Shown here: in pieces, positions 10,223 through 20,097 of the stretch
Numbering within the stretch: the first letter of the stretch is position 1
Layout of the letters: each line of letters begins with the position of its first letter
Assembly: GCA_027600665.1 (NCBI GenBank)
Contig: JADGJL010000300.1
Location: 1 to 26,054 of the forward strand
Direction: 5' to 3'
DNA from: Irineochytrium annulatum
Taxonomy: Eukaryota; Chytridiomycota; Chytridiomycetes; Chytridiales; Chytridiaceae
Length of the DNA stretch: 26,054 nucleotides
Translations under genes and position numbers: made by a program
Notes under the pieces: generated by a model
Database searches by the model: none
What the model saw: only the letters and a program-made list of their open reading frames with translations
What the model was told of the DNA's origin: nothing

Positions 10223-11579
10223 CTACTCCTTTATACATTCCCAAATCCTCCGCGCCGAGAACGGTACCAGCTCCATGATGTGCCGTCGCCCCTCCAGACC
10301 CCTCGTCGACCGGCCCTTGATGACAAAGCGGTAGAACTCGTCCTCGTCCATTTTCCCGTCACGGTTCCGGTCAAAAAGGTGGAAAAGGAGATCGACTTGC
10401 CCGTCCGTCAGCTTCAGCCCCGTCACGCGCTGCATGACCGTCTGGAACTCGACGCGGGTGAACGATGAGTCCGTCAGGCTCGGGTAGTATTTGTATGCAA
10501 TGCCTGCAAAGACGATTTAACGCTTATGTTTACGAGTGCAAGCGAAAGCTTACCGAGGTCTTCGATGTGATTCCGCGCGACATCGTCGAACGCCTGATAT
10601 TGCTCGAATGTGACACGCTCTGCGGTGTCGGGGTACGCATCGACCTTGGCTAGCGTTTCTACAAGATACTTCTGAGGTCCGTACTCGATAAGTGCCCGCC
10701 CGAAGTCCTTCAAGCTGATCGAATCGTTCTGCACATCAAACTGGTGAAACTCGAGCTTTAAGACCTCAAGCTGCAGCTTCTTCATAAACTCCGTGAAGGC
10801 GTCAAATGTCAGAACTTTCTGTCCCTTCTTGCCAAAGAGATACCGAACCAACCCTTAGGTTCTTGTCAGCGATAGCACCGAAGTCAAGATGTTACCTGAC
10901 GCGGGGATATTCAAATGTTCCTTCACCTCTATCGACCCCATCCGCGCCACCTTCACGTTCGCAAACTGATGCACCATGATCTTTTGGAACTCCTCCTTCG
11001 TGATTGTGCCGTTCCCGTCGTCATCGAAAATCTTAAACGACACCCTCCAGCTTCTGGTGTCGGTGCCTAGGAACGTCACGAACAGGAGATACTCTGAGAA
11101 GGAGATGAGGCCGTCGCCGTCCGTATCAGCGAGGCCGAAGAACCGCTCCGCCGAGGGCACGGAGACGACATCGTGATGGTGGAAGGATCGATACGGTAGG
11201 AGGGAGTGCATGAAGTCGTAGACCGTCATGTACCGGACGCCGTCTGGATGACTTTAACATGGCAGTTTACTTCCAGCGGACTTACCCTTCTCCTGCGACG
11301 CAAAGTAGTTGAAAACCTTGATCGGATGGCTGAATGTGCGGATCTTGTTCTCGTACTCGCCCTTCCGCACGTTCTGTTGGGCTCGATATAGTCCAGCAGA
11401 CCCAGCTTCAGCAAAGAACTCACGATCCATGGCTTCTCCTCGACCCGCTTTGGAACCTCCTGCTCGCACTGGAGCGACACCGGTTGCCGCCTCGTGAGGA
11501 TGGCGGCGCCGGCAACTCCGACGGCCGCCCCCGCTGTGCATGCGGCGAGCGTTCGATAGATCGCTCGACTTCGAAGCAT
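10223..11579 (-). CDS. MICU1: Mitochondrial calcium uptake regulator, MICU1-like
   Basis: Exons (minus) 11424-11579, 11286-11373, 10896-11243, 10554-10853 and 10223-10503, 390 residues. The N-terminus (MLRSRAIYRTLAACTAGAAV...) is a basic, Ala-rich mitochondrial presequence with a hydrophobic stretch. GEYENKIRTFSHPIKVFNYF matches the MICU1 segment before the first lobe. Three canonical EF-hand loops are visible: DTDGDGLISFSE (121-132), DDDGNGTITKEE (155-166) and DRNRDGKMDEDE (342-353). MICU1 sits in the intermembrane space and gates the MCU channel by sensing calcium. Human MICU1 has a degenerate loop where the first one stands here; plant MICU resembles this form. It ends RRIWECIKE, like other MICU proteins. 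It is divergent from ULA1 with a 54-base gap. Introns are 42-50 nt. Confidence 0.9.
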
Positions 11580-11633
11580 CCGCTGTCAACTTTGCGACGT
11601 AGGTTCCATCACCATTCCTGACCAGCAGCCGCG
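11580..11633. promoter_or_regulatory. 54-bp divergent intergenic region, MICU1 / ULA1
   Basis: Start codons of the MICU1-like gene (11579, minus) and ULA1 (11634, plus) are 54 bases apart. Both 5' UTRs and any core promoter must fit here or overlap the opposite gene. No TATA-like element is visible. Confidence 0.5.
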
Positions 11634-13646
11634 ATGGCCGACAAGACGCAGAAGTATGACCGTCAGCTGAGGTACGGGAGGATTCTTGATCTGGCTGTGG
11701 TCTTGATTCCGCGATTTCAGGCTGTGGCAGGCATGGGGCCAGGCAGCGCTCGAGGCTTCCAAGGTCTGCCTGATCAACGGAACCGCGACCGGGACGGAAA
11801 TCCTGAAGAACCTCGTGCTGCCAGGTATGTTGAGCCCGCATTGGGTCGCGTGACCTTACGTGCAGGCATCGGCTCGTTCACCATCGTGGACGGGAACAAA
11901 GTGGCGGGGGCGGACGTCGGGAACAACTTTTTCCTGGACCCGGAGTCCATCGGGAAGAATAGGGCCGAGCGGACGGCCTTGTTCCTGAAGGAGTTGAACG
12001 ACGACGTGAAGGGCTTCCACCTTGACCAGGTATCTGATGTCACGAGCTTCAACCGCAGCCTGCACGCGTCTAACTGTCGCAAGGACCCCGTTACGCTGAT
12101 TAACACGCGACCGGACTTCTTCCACAAATTCACTGTCGTGATCACGACGAGTCTGCCCGAGGCGCCGCTGCTGACGTTGGGGAAGATATGCTGGGAGAAG
12201 AAGATCCCCTTGGTCGTGGTTAGAACGTACGGAATGGTGGGGTACCTAAGGGTGGTAATTCCGGAGCACACAAGTGGGTTTCCTTGATTCCGTGCTCGTC
12301 AGTCGCACACTGATGAGGCATGCACAGTCGTCGAGACACATCCAGAGCAAGTCATGGACCTTCGGCTCGACCGGCCGTTTGATGAGCTCAAGACCTTTGC
12401 GGAGTCGATCAACATGGAGAAGCTTGGGTCGATGGAGCACTCGCACGTTCCCTATCCAGTGATTCTAATGCAGTGCTTAAAGACTTGGAAGGATTCGGTA
12501 TGTGATCAAGATGCGTCAGGTGGCACTGATGGGTATAAAAGCATAACGGAGAACTCCCGAAAAGCGGAGATGAGCGGTCGCAGTTCAAAGGTCTCATCCA
12601 GAGCAAACGGAGGGAGGGTAATCCGGACTCGGAGAACTTTGATGAGGCGATAGCATCCGTCTTCCGAGCCTGCACGAAGTTTACGGTATTGCACGTTGTT
12701 CGTTAGCTCATATCTGACTTCCTGCAGATGCCTGGGGAGCTTCAACGCATCTTCAGCGACCCTTCTTGCGAGAACATTACGGCCGAGGTTTGTTAACGCG
12801 ATATTATTCTACCGCGTCTAAATGATTCCTGGTTCTACTAGTCGACGAACTTCTGGGTGATTGCGAGGGCGGTGCGTGACTTTGTAAACAAGGAGGGTGA
12901 GGGCCTCTTGCCTCTTTCTGGCGTCGTGCCGGATATGAAGTCAGACACCGATACTTACGTCCAGCTGCAGTCTATGTAAGAATTTAAGGGCAACTATTTT
13001 GTATCTGATCGACATTAAGCTACCGGAGGAAAGCGCGAGAGGACTACAACCACGTGAAGACCCACGTCTCCGCCCTTCTCTCCTCCGTCAACCGCCCGCA
13101 GGATTCCATCCCCTCCGACGAGATCGAACGCTTCTGTAAGAACGCCGCCCACCTTCGACTTCTCCGGTACCGGTCCCTGGAGGAGGAGCACGCGACTAGC
13201 CCGCGGACGCAGGAGGTCGGGAGGACGCTCGAAGACCCGGACAGCAACATGATTTTTTACGTATGCCTGAGGGGCATCGACGCGTTCTGGGCGACTCATC
13301 GGAGGTATCCCGGTGATCATAAGAATGATGTGGAACTGGATGTTGGGCTGTTGAGGAAAAGCGTGAGTGGCGTTTTAGGGAAGATGGGGCTTTCGACGTC
13401 GGTTGTGCCGGATGACTATATTCAGGAGATGTAAGTAGATTGTGTTTTTTATTTTTCTTACATTTCCTTTTAACTTGCGTTTGAAGGGTGAGGGCGGGTA
13501 ATGCCGAGCTGCATACGATGGCAGCCATTATGGGCGGAGTTGTGTCTCAAGAGGTGATTAAAATCATCACGCACCAATACGTGCCTATGAACAACACTCT
13601 GGTCTACAACGGGTTCAAGTCGACAACTTCGACATTTGTTCTGTAG
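11634..13646 (+). CDS. ULA1: NEDD8-activating enzyme E1 regulatory subunit
   Basis: Ten exons: 11634-11671, 11721-11824, 11866-12029, 12084-12273, 12328-12497, 12542-12685, 12728-12787, 12842-12975, 13020-13430, 13487-13646; 524 residues against 534 in human NAE1/APPBP1. The start [17 protein letters not shown], the segment [36 protein letters not shown], and the end [20 protein letters not shown] match the family along the whole length. The protein pairs with UBA3 to activate NEDD8; this subunit carries the inactive adenylation half and no catalytic cysteine. Intron 3 (12030-12083) is 54 nt, stop-free and phase-neutral; I removed it because the family has no such insert and CTAAC precedes its AAG end. 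Intron 2 is only 41 nt. AATAAA lies at 13700-13705. Confidence 0.94.
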
Positions 13647-13699
13647 TGATGACCAACTTCTGCTTTTAATTTTTGAGGCGCATTTAAACTTTTGCAGTA

Positions 13700-13705
13700 A
13701 ATAAA
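13700..13705 (+). terminator. Poly(A) signal of ULA1
   Basis: AATAAA lies 54 bases after the ULA1 stop. A second copy occurs near 13791 inside the 3' flank shared with the convergent gene. Confidence 0.5.
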
Positions 13706-13845
13706 CCCTTCTCGTTACTTTAAAACCTCTACGATATCATTTGGCAGCTAAAGGCTGCAGACGCAGGGGCGTTTTACAACTGAAGCCACACAATAAATAA
13801 TATACAACTAAGATCTAGCAGAATAATTGGCTACCTTTTTTCATT

Positions 13846-14424
13846 TTACTCCATAACAGCTATGTCGATTGCGAACCTCACGCGCCTCCTCTCCTTCTCC
13901 CCCTCGCTCGCCTCGCTCCCGTTGCCTTCCTCTCCCTCCACCCCTTCAAAACCCAACATCTCCGCGTGGCCTTCTAACCGCATCGCAGTCGCCTCAAAAC
14001 TCGCCCGCCTCGGCATCGGCATCGCCCTCCTCATGGGCCCACCCCGTAGCGGGCTGGACGGGCTGCTCGGCGGGCTGGGGCTCGACGGCGGGCTCAATAG
14101 GGACGACGCGGCGCCAGCCGGGCGCGCGGGAGGTGCGAAGGTGGCGTTCAGGCTGCGGCTACGGCTGTGGCCCCTCCCATCCCTGCTGGCTGGGTCCCCG
14201 TGTGGGTGCGTTTGCATTTGCGTGGGGTAAGTCGCTGCGGAGATGGAGGATGTCCGCATCGGCGGGGTCGGCGGGAAGGGAGAAGGGGAGCCGAACGAGT
14301 ATGGTGCCGACGGCGTGCGCTCGTCCAGCGAGTCGGTGCGGATGTCGAGGGAATAGCAAGGCGACGGCGTTGAGGCAGATGGCGTGATGGGACGACGGAG
14401 GGAACAGAATGTCGCTGGCGACAT
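13846..14424 (-). CDS. Ser/Pro-rich protein with C-terminal RVxF motif
   Basis: A single open frame of 192 codons from the ATG at 14424; the frame is open further up (to 14541) but without another ATG, so an upstream exon is possible. I do not recognise the family. The first two thirds are Ser/Pro-rich and disordered; a short ordered-looking part follows (RRASFEATAMRLEGHAEMLG), then an acidic stretch and the tail ERRRVRFAIDIAVME. RVRF fits the docking motif for protein phosphatase 1, and RRASF fits a PKA-type site; both are inference from short motifs. Long frames on the other strand exist here too because of the GC-rich composition, but this one has the more protein-like end. The gene is convergent with ULA1. 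Confidence 0.5.
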   Translation of the reverse strand: MSPATFCSLRRPITPSASTPSPCYSLDIRTDSLDERTPSAPYSFGSPSPFPPTPPMRTSSISAATYPTQMQTHPHGDPASRDGRGHSRSRSLNATFAPPARPAGAASSLLSPPSSPSPPSSPSSPLRGGPMRRAMPMPRRASFEATAMRLEGHAEMLGFEGVEGEEGNGSEASEGEKERRRVRFAIDIAVME

Positions 14425-15180
14425 GGCTGCTGGGGGATGGGAGTGGAGCGACGGACCCGGGGGGTAATTGGGAGGTGTGGTTGTTGAAGGCGATGGGTGC
14501 GCAATGGTTGGTGGCAGATATATCGTGTAGCTCTGAAGCAAAAAGGAAGCGCGCGGGTTTTATCCTGGATATTTTCCCACATTTGTTGACAGTGCATGAC
14601 TCCGCCAGCACATGCTGACACGAAAGCCACCGGCTGTTTGGGTATACCAGTGCCCGACCAGAAAGGTTTACTTCCTAACTAAGTGCCCTTTGCGAGGGCC
14701 GAGGCGCTCACCCAAGGGCCGCGATGCGACCACCATGCACAACCAACATGGATTGGGCCGAGGCACTTCTACCGTGTTATTAAAAACCCGATTTTAACGG
14801 AGCCCATCGCTCTCCCCGACTCAGCGTGGCATCCGCGGCTTAGGTTCGCTGGTGATTAAGGGGATATACAAAGGGATCGGCCCGATCATCGCATAACCCT
14901 CAGGTTAACAATGCGGGCGAACTCGATGCTGACCGAACGTCTCAAATCCATGTGGTGGTGTATTGAGGAAAGCACATTATTGTTGGCTGATCGCGGCTTT
15001 CATTGGCTCGTTCTTAAAAAGGAAGTACTAGCTGATCGCCAACGATCTGCGCCGTCAACGTGACACAAGCATGTTCAGAGGAAACGCGTCTAATTTCGGT
15101 TGCCCCTGCCCTGCCTTGCCTTGTCGCATTGACATTGAACGCCTCTCGGTTCCCTCCATCACCGCTACCTCACGCTCATC
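14425..15180. other. Intergenic region, promoter of the GPI-protein gene
   Basis: It lies between two divergent genes. Frames here are antisense or alternative-frame shadows without family signals. An ACGCGT hexamer lies at 15084-15089, 92 bases before the next ATG. Short inverted repeats near 14687-14705 are weak. Nothing else was seen. Confidence 0.4.
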
Positions 15181-15905
15181 ATGTCCTACACCGCCCTCCT
15201 CACCGCCGCCTTGGCCCTGTCCCTCCTGTTCTCGGTCTCCGCCCAGGACTTGGATGCCGTCTTCCCACAGCAAGACAACACGACGCTTTACTACACCAAC
15301 CAGGTCAACCACATCCAGTGGACGGTCCAGCCCGCTGCCTTGAACGCCGGGATCACGACCTTGAGGTTGGTGTTTGGCACGGGGTCCGGTGTGGCCGTGA
15401 ATGAGCTGTCTACTATCATCGATGGATTGCCGTTCCCTGACACGCTGAGCTATGACTGGTTCGCTCCGGGGAACATCACTACTGGGGCTACGAATTGTAA
15501 GTGTGTCGTTGAAAATAATCTGACATTGCGGGACGTGGAGTTGGATCAATGTTGAGGGAGGTTGAAGAGTATTTCTGACAAAGGCTATCATCGATAGACA
15601 CGGTCGTCTTCAAGGGATTTAGCGCCACGGGCACCCAGCTTTCAACCTCCTATGCCACGTGGTTCCACTTCGCTGCTGGGAACGGTACCGCACCCCCACC
15701 GGTGGTGACTACGTCAACTGCTGCTGTCGACACGACGACGGTGATGACCTCGACCACCGTCGCTGTGACATCGTCCGCTACCGTCGCGCCTGTTTGGTCG
15801 ACGGTCGCGACGAGCACAGTCAAGAATGGCGCCGTCGGGACGATGGCGCGGACGGGGTGGCTGGCGACGTTGGCGGGTTTAATGTTCGCCTGCATGATGT
15901 TGTGA
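15181..15905 (+). CDS. Ser/Thr-rich GPI-anchored cell-wall protein (Kre9/Knh1-like)
   Basis: Exons 15181-15496 and 15598-15905, 207 residues. A signal peptide (residues 1-21, ending VSAQ) is followed by an Ig-like domain of the Ser-Thr-rich GPI-anchored membrane family: VFPQQDNTTLYYTNQVNHIQW, then TTLRLVFGTGSG, then YTVVFKGFSATGTQLSTSYATWFHF after the intron. A Thr/Ser/Val-rich stalk suited to O-mannosylation comes next, then a small-residue omega region (KNGAVG) and a hydrophobic tail (WLATLAGLMFACMML), the layout of a GPI anchor signal. Family members are linked to beta-1,6-glucan and wall assembly in yeasts; here the role is inferred as cell-surface or wall. The intron (101 nt) is among the longest in the window. 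The splice restores N|YTVVF with correct phase. Confidence 0.87.
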
Positions 15906-16364
15906 AGGCCATAACCTGGCGCATGGACTTCGAGGATTTTTTGCAGACGCCTAATTGCGGTGCTGTGGATATCGATTATTTTTTTGTCGACCAAGGCTTT
16001 CGTCTGCTTTTGTCAACCAGCATTCTTTCTCTCGATTACGATCCGTTTAGTTGGACTTTTCCCTCGTCCTTCTTTTCATCAGCCGCATGAACAAATCGGA
16101 GTTATCTTTGCTGGCTATTTCTTGAAAACTCGTTATTGTCGTTGAAGGAACTAAAGGCCGTGGACACTGCTTCGTTACTTTATTTATTTATTCCACATGA
16201 ACAGGACGTGAAATACCAAGAGAGAAATTGTCTTCAAAAAAGCTTTTCGTGTTTGCATCAGTCCTATGCTCACCAAACAGCCGTCTTCGATAACGACGGG
16301 CAATCGAACATCAATAACGTAGCCATTTCCATGCCGCTTTCACATAAAGCTTGTCCCTCAGCCC
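15906..16364. other. Intergenic region between convergent genes
   Basis: It holds the 3' ends of the GPI-protein gene and the acidic-protein gene. It is A/T-richer than its flanks, with no protein-like frame or repeat that I can support. Confidence 0.4.
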
Positions 16365-17395
16365 TCAAATGTCCTCAAAAATGGCCGGCATCGCCACGCC
16401 ACCAAACACCGGCACCTTCGTCGGTATAAACTGCTCAAACCCTCTGCTCCCTCTCGACACCTTATACCCATCCTCCTTCTTGACATCCGTCCCAATCTCC
16501 TCCAGCCCATCCACGGTCATTTCCGTGATGACCACCTCCTCCACCTCCACCACCTCTTCCACCACCATCTTCGTCCAGCTGCTCTTCCGGCTCCCAAGCT
16601 CCAACCCGGCCGCGCCAAAGGTCGCCAAGGCCTCCATAGCGCCAGCGACCATCTCGGCGCGACGGTCGGCTCGGTTGCGGAGGTATGTCTCTTGGAGGTC
16701 GACGAGCTGGCCCGCTCGCGCGAGCTCGGAGTGGAAGCGGGCCTCGTGGTCCTCGACCGTTGACGGCCCGCCCATGTGATTGCTGCTGGAAGTCGTCCGG
16801 GACCGGATGTGTTTGTTGGCGACGGCTAACTCCTCGGCGACGGCCGATTCCTCGGCGGCAGCCGCGGCGTCGGATCCAATTGCGTCAACGTCGTTTTCGT
16901 CGTCCTCATCCGCAAGTTCGATCACCCGCCCGAGATCGGTCCGGAACGGGAGTGGGCCCACATCGTCCCCACCGCCGTTGACGCCCTCCTTCCGCCGGCC
17001 GCTGACGTTCGCCTTCTCCGGCTTCTCGACCTTCTTCATGGGCTGGAAAAACCGCCGGGCGCCTCGGACGTCGTCCTCGTCGTCGTCGGCGCTGTCGTCG
17101 TCCTCCTGCGCAAATTTCACTTCAAGTCAGCGACAGTTGAGTTATTCAAGCAAGTCCGGATGGACCCCCGTACCGATCCACTCTCCCAGTCCAGCCCATC
17201 GTCATCCTCGTCCGATCCCGCATCCGCATCCACCGCCGCCGACTTGGGCGTGCGCATGCTCTCGGCCACCTTGGACACGACGCTCTGCAGCAGGGCGCCG
17301 TACGAGTCAAACGAGGAGGCTCGGCGGTGCGCATGCGGGTGGTGCTGATCCCCACCGATGGCGACGGGAAGCGGGAGGGCGGTGACGGCTGCCAT
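16365..17395 (-). CDS. Acidic coiled protein of unknown function
   Basis: Exons (minus) 17174-17395 and 16365-17105, 320 residues; the intron of 68 nt has donor TCG|GTACGG and acceptor GCGCAG. I do not recognise the family. Visible parts: an N-terminal segment RRASSFDSYGALLQSVVSKVAESM that looks helical, an acidic run across the splice junction (SDEDDDGLDW...EDDDSADDDEDD), a basic patch (FFQPMKKVEKPEK), a charged helical region at about residues 190-245 (STVEDHEARFHSELARAGQL onward) that may form a coiled coil, and a conserved-looking end (GFEQFIPTKVPVFGG). No signal peptide or membrane segment is present. Long frames on the opposite strand are shadows. Composition suggests a nuclear or scaffold protein, with low certainty. 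Confidence 0.65.
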
Positions 17396-17892
17396 CGGAG
17401 ATGGTGAAAGTGAAGGGAGGTTTTGTCAACACAGTCGGAGTCAACAGCAGAAACTGCTGGGTTGCCTGGGTAAAAAAATAAAAAGACTGTGCTGATCGTT
17501 GTTCTGGCAATATATCGAGAGAAAGGCTTTCTCTTATTTTGTTTTTAGCATTACTGCAGGTGCCAGGCTCGATATGTCCGGGTATCGCCACTCTGGTGTA
17601 CTTCGTCAGACAGTCCTTCTGAGCGCGTTCTCCTCGCAACTGCAGCCTTCTATGCCGCTGATAAATTTAAATCATAGGTGACGTTGATCATCCTTGGTTG
17701 ACGCAGACACCCCTTCTGCAGCTCCCAAGTAAAAACGAGCGACATTAAAAGTTCTGTTTTCAAAGTTCTCACATGCTAATATGTATTACTCCAACAAGCG
17801 TGCTCGCTACAACGTAGATACTAATTAATGCAAAAGCACCCCCCAAAAAATTGACCGGACGGCACCAAAATTGTAATCAAAATGAAGATTAT
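17396..17892. other. Intergenic region
   Basis: It lies upstream of the acidic-protein gene and downstream of the APSES gene, both on the minus strand. It is A/T-rich, with several T/A runs. No gene or repeat is evident. Confidence 0.4.
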
Positions 17893-19885
17893 CTAGACAC
17901 CGATAGCGGCCGATGGTTCGTTCCTGGTCTTAACGGCCGTTACGAATCTCCAAATTGATTCCCTCTCCAAATTCTCGGTCTCGCTGCTCTCCTCGTTATC
18001 GTCAACCACCATACCACCCTCAGCTACCGTTCCCACGTCCTGCTCCTCCTCCATAGCATCTAAGGATCCGGCCCGAGACCGAATCTCGGCCTTAGCCTTT
18101 CTACATCTTACAATCGCCCTCCGCCACGCGCGGTCAACCGCCGCGTCTCCCCTCTTAACGTCCTCGACAACTCTCCGCAACCCGCCCCTCGACTTCTCCA
18201 CCAAGTTTAACCGCGCCTTTAAAGCGGCTACCTTATCCCTCATCGCCGCCGTGCTCGCCGACGCCTCCCCCACAGGCGCTGCGCCGACCATCATCCCAGG
18301 CCCCTGTGGCACATTCACACCCATTGTCATCCCGCCGGGTCCGTCCCTAATAGGCACGTCGCTATCCTTAACATCCCGCATCAGCCCGGCGTCCGCTTCC
18401 ACGTAATCGTCCTCCTCCACCGCGCCTGCCGCGTTCACGGGCCCTACCGGCAGCTGACCAAGACACCACCGCAGCGAGCAGCCGTCGCAAAGCGTCGCCC
18501 CGCCCGCCACCTTCCTCGCCCTCTTGGCCCCGCAGTACTCGCATCGCCACCTCGATGGCGGGCCCTTGCGCCGCTGCACGCCGAGCCCCGGAAGTCCTCC
18601 ACCGCCCGTCACGCTTCCCCCCGAAGAGTCGTTCGCCGTCCCGGACTCCGCGGCCGACCCCGACGCGCCCATCAGGGGCGCCGACGCGCCGCGATCCACC
18701 CGCGCCCGCTTCCGCATGCCGCCGCGATACCGAAGCTGGATGGGGGCGCCCGCGGCGCCAGCCTCGTCGTTTGACTCGCTGCTGGACACGGAGCCGTAGT
18801 CGCTGACGCGGTACAAATCCCTGTCGCCGTCGAGCGCAACGCCGCCTCGGCCCCCGCTCCCTCCCAGCGCAATCCTCCAGTCGCCTCCACCACCGTAAGG
18901 GTCCATGAGCTGGAGCTCGATGTCCGGCGGCGTCCCGGGGCTCCGTTGGCCCTTAGCGCCGCCGCTGCCGCCCGCCCTCATCTTCGCTACGTCGCTCAAG
19001 ATCGTCGAGAGCGAGACGGACATGTCGGCCAACGTCCGTGGCGGCCGCGGAACCTTTGGCCTCTTGGACTGCTGTTGGAGGAGCGACGGCGAGGGTGAGT
19101 TGAGGCGTCCCGAGCCCTTAGGCCTGCCTCGCTTCCTGGGGATCGGGAGGCCGGTGATGGGGTCGATGGGTCGGGGAGCCGCAATCGGTGGTGCGTTGGT
19201 GGACTCCTGGGAGTCCGAGAGGGCGGCGGAGGAGCCACGCGGGCCTCCGCGCCTGGAGGGCCTGCCGTCGGGCCGAACTCGGGAGAGGGAAGGGATCTCC
19301 AGGCGGTTTCCGGATGGCCCGCCGCCCAATTGTCCGTCGTCATCAGAGAGCTCGGAGGACCAGTCGTGCATACGCTGCTGTGGCTGCGGTGCGGGTTTCG
19401 GCGGTCTCGGTTTTGGCGGCTTCGGGGCGGACTTGGCGGCCTTGAGCTGGTCGAAGGCGGATCCGTCGGTCGGCATGTCGAATGTGAAGAGCGTGGCCAG
19501 CTCGGCGTAGACGCCGTGCTCGCGCGCGAGGTAGATGGCGCTATCGAGGGGCACCCAAGTGCCTTGGAACATATGGTACCCGCCTTGGATCTTCTCGTGG
19601 ACTCCCGGCGCGATGTCGCGCTCGAGGATCTTGGTTCGGACGGTCTTGGCGAGACCCGCGGACCGAAGCACCTGGGTGGCGTTGACGAAGGAGTCGTTCA
19701 CACTGGATGACGGATGCACACAGTCAGAACGTCAGCGGCGCGCAGGAAGAACGCGAACGATGACTCGCGGCAGGTAGAGGGGAAGGGACCGCGTTGGTGA
19801 CTCACCGGCGCATGATGGGCACACCGCGGCATAGCACCTCGAAGACTTGGACGCCGCTGTAAATGGCGGGGACGGGCTCAGCCAT
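17893..19885 (-). CDS. APSES/KilA-N transcription factor with AT-hook and GATA-like zinc finger
   Basis: Exons (minus) 19806-19885 and 17893-19702, 629 residues, intron 103 nt. Splicing joins GVPIMRR to VNDSFVNATQVL, rebuilding a complete APSES (KilA-N) DNA-binding domain at about residues 5-100: VFEVLCRGVPIMRR, VNATQVLRSAGL, RTKILERDI, GVHEKIQGGY, GTWVPL. These are the marks of Mbp1/Swi4-type cell-cycle factors. Downstream comes an AT-hook (RKRGRPKGSGR, 216-226), then a zinc finger C414-x2-C417-x14-C432-x2-C435 that resembles a GATA finger shortened by about three residues, and a C-terminal coiled coil (about 500-565). The ankyrin repeats usual in Mbp1/Swi4 are absent. The linkers are Gly/Ser/Pro-rich. 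It is likely a nuclear DNA-binding regulator; its targets are unknown. Exon 2 is one uninterrupted 1.8-kb frame. Confidence 0.88.
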
Positions 19886-20097
19886 CGCGTCGAGGTTGAT
19901 CGATGGATGCGGACGGTCGAGCTGATGAACGCGAGCGCGGTGGGATGTGAAGGGAGCTCCCTGGCTTCTGGGCGGGTCGCAGCGATTGATGGATTGGACA
20001 ACTATTTTCGGAGCTGTTTACTTCTCACGCCGGGCCCAAACCGCGCCCCTCACACCTCAAGCATGCAGCACAACACTTATATTTTTTTCGCAATATT

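Noticed and set aside
11254..11841. 195-codon minus-strand frame
   Set aside because: It spans ULA1 exons and the MICU1 promoter; only its part over MICU1 exon 2 is real and that is assigned to MICU1.
15084..15089. ACGCGT (MluI cell-cycle box) upstream of the GPI-protein gene
   Set aside because: It is suggestive given the APSES gene nearby, but about six copies are expected by chance in 26 kb and others fall in introns and coding sequence.
16780..17385. 201-codon plus-strand frame opposite the acidic protein
   Set aside because: It is low-complexity Ser/Pro composition caused by the complement of acidic codons, and it crosses the intron of the minus-strand gene.
18905..19510. 201-codon plus-strand frame opposite the APSES gene
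   Set aside because: It is a GC-rich antisense shadow; the minus strand carries clear APSES, AT-hook and zinc-finger motifs.
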